DNA of 6,958 nt, taken from NCBI GenBank assembly GCA_028289725.1, contig JANQOH010000317.1:1-6958 (forward strand), given 5' to 3'. The translations under genes and the position numbers were made by a program. The notes beneath the pieces were generated by a model. It did no database searches, had not been told where the DNA came from, and was given only the letters and a program-made list of their open reading frames with translations. Positions 6,385-6,958 of the stretch are shown here, piece after piece. Source of the DNA: Alphaproteobacteria bacterium (lineage in GTDB: Bacteria > Pseudomonadota > Alphaproteobacteria > UBA7887). Position 1 is the first letter of the stretch. Every line of letters starts with the position of its first letter.

Positions 6385-6873
6385 ATGAAACGAAATTGGA
6401 TTTTCGTGTGGTTGTTTGTGTTCGCGACGACATTCGGTTTCGCCACCAAGGCGATCGCGGACGATTGGAAAGTGCAAGGTGAGTTTGGCTGGTTCGGGGT
6501 CGGCACCGCCTACCAGATCGAGGAAGGCCATTTCTATTGGGTCGGCGAGTTTAGCGGCACCTTCTTTAATGACGAGGGCGAAGGCAGCCTGTTTCACCGC
6601 GCCGGCGTGAAGTGCCCCGCCTTCAACGACATCGACATCAACACCGACACAGGAAACGCCGGCGGCTACTGCGTGATCACCGATACCGATGGCGATCAAG
6701 CCTATCTGTCATGGGAAAATGACGGCACCGCCGCGTCCGGCGCCGGGACCTTCAGCTACACCGGTGGCACCGGCAAATACCAAGGGATAAAGGGCGAGAA
6801 TACGTTCGTCGGCGTGACCCAGGTGAACTGGGCTGACGGAACGGCAACGGGTTTTGCCACCTGGAACCGGTAA
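6385..6873 (+). CDS. Small exported protein, allene-oxide-cyclase-like barrel suspected, function unknown
   Basis: The 162 residues begin with a classical Sec signal peptide: basic MKRN, a hydrophobic stretch to about residue 20, and a cleavage site after AIA (23-25), leaving a mature protein starting DDWKV of about 137 residues. The mature chain is rich in Gly, aromatic residues and Asp/Glu and has no further membrane segment. Two cysteines, C77 and C96, could form a disulphide in the periplasm. The C-terminal half has TDTDGDQAYLSW (99-110) and GTFSYTGGTGKYQGIKG (121-137); the GGTGKY-GI-G turn pattern recalls small eight-stranded barrels of the allene oxide cyclase/DUF3224 type. The Asp-rich runs (82-104) could bind a cation, but no complete EF-hand or RTX repeat is present. 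It stands alone, with its own ribosome site, a structured leader and a terminator, so it is probably a single-gene transcript. I do not recognise a function; the gene itself is well supported. Confidence 0.85.
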   Translation: MKRNWIFVWLFVFATTFGFATKAIADDWKVQGEFGWFGVGTAYQIEEGHFYWVGEFSGTFFNDEGEGSLFHRAGVKCPAFNDIDINTDTGNAGGYCVITDTDGDQAYLSWENDGTAASGAGTFSYTGGTGKYQGIKGENTFVGVTQVNWADGTATGFATWNR

Positions 6874-6899
6874 ACCAACGCAAAATGGGCTAGATCACG

Positions 6900-6937
6900 G
6901 AAGGCCGGGTGCATCACCCGGCCTTCTCTTTCTTTCT
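6900..6937 (+). terminator. Intrinsic terminator after the exported-protein gene
   Basis: GAAGGCCGGGT (6900-6910) pairs perfectly with ACCCGGCCTTC (6916-6926) around a five-base loop GCATC, and a T-rich tail (6927-6937, eight T in eleven) follows. It begins 26 bases past the stop codon. The tail is broken by C residues, slightly weakening it, but stem strength and placement make it convincing. The last 21 bases of the window show nothing further. Confidence 0.85.
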
Positions 6938-6958
6938 GAGGTCCGGCAGCATCGGGTT

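Overview
The window looks like chromosomal DNA from a GC-rich Gram-negative bacterium, most probably an alphaproteobacterium. The grounds are codon use, the SAM–class III cyclase–ATPase–TPR fusion typical of rhizobial and Rhodospirillales-like genomes, and a Sec-exported small periplasmic-type protein. The taxon is inferred from family resemblance only. I see no mobile element, CRISPR array, tRNA or rRNA.

Layout. Three genes lie on the minus strand and are read from right to left. The first (5849 to 2484) encodes a 1121-residue signalling protein: SAM domain, class III nucleotide cyclase, STAND/AAA-type ATPase and a long helical TPR region. After 156 bases comes a 355-residue membrane fatty acid desaturase (2327 to 1260). 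After a further 138 bases comes plsX (1121 to 69), the phosphate acyltransferase that starts phospholipid synthesis. A divergent gap of 535 bases (5850-6384) separates this run from one plus-strand gene (6385-6873), a 162-residue exported protein with a small beta-barrel-like, glycine-rich C-terminal half. That gene ends at a clear hairpin terminator (6900-6937).

How they may work together. Desaturase and PlsX both act on acyl chains bound for membrane lipid, and the cyclase protein is an obvious candidate sensor-signaller lying upstream in the same direction. Co-transcription is possible, but the gaps are not tight and no overlap proves it. PlsX lacks its usual neighbours here: a desaturase replaces DUF177/rpmF upstream, and no fabH start is evident in the 68 bases after its stop. 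It also departs from the family in one normally conserved motif, so a second, specialised plsX copy is worth considering.

The most interesting signals are three: the leader of the exported protein, which has one strong hairpin followed by two hairpins that share bases and exclude each other; the non-standard substrate-defining positions of the cyclase; and the unusual plsX. No clearly undescribed system is proven by this sequence.
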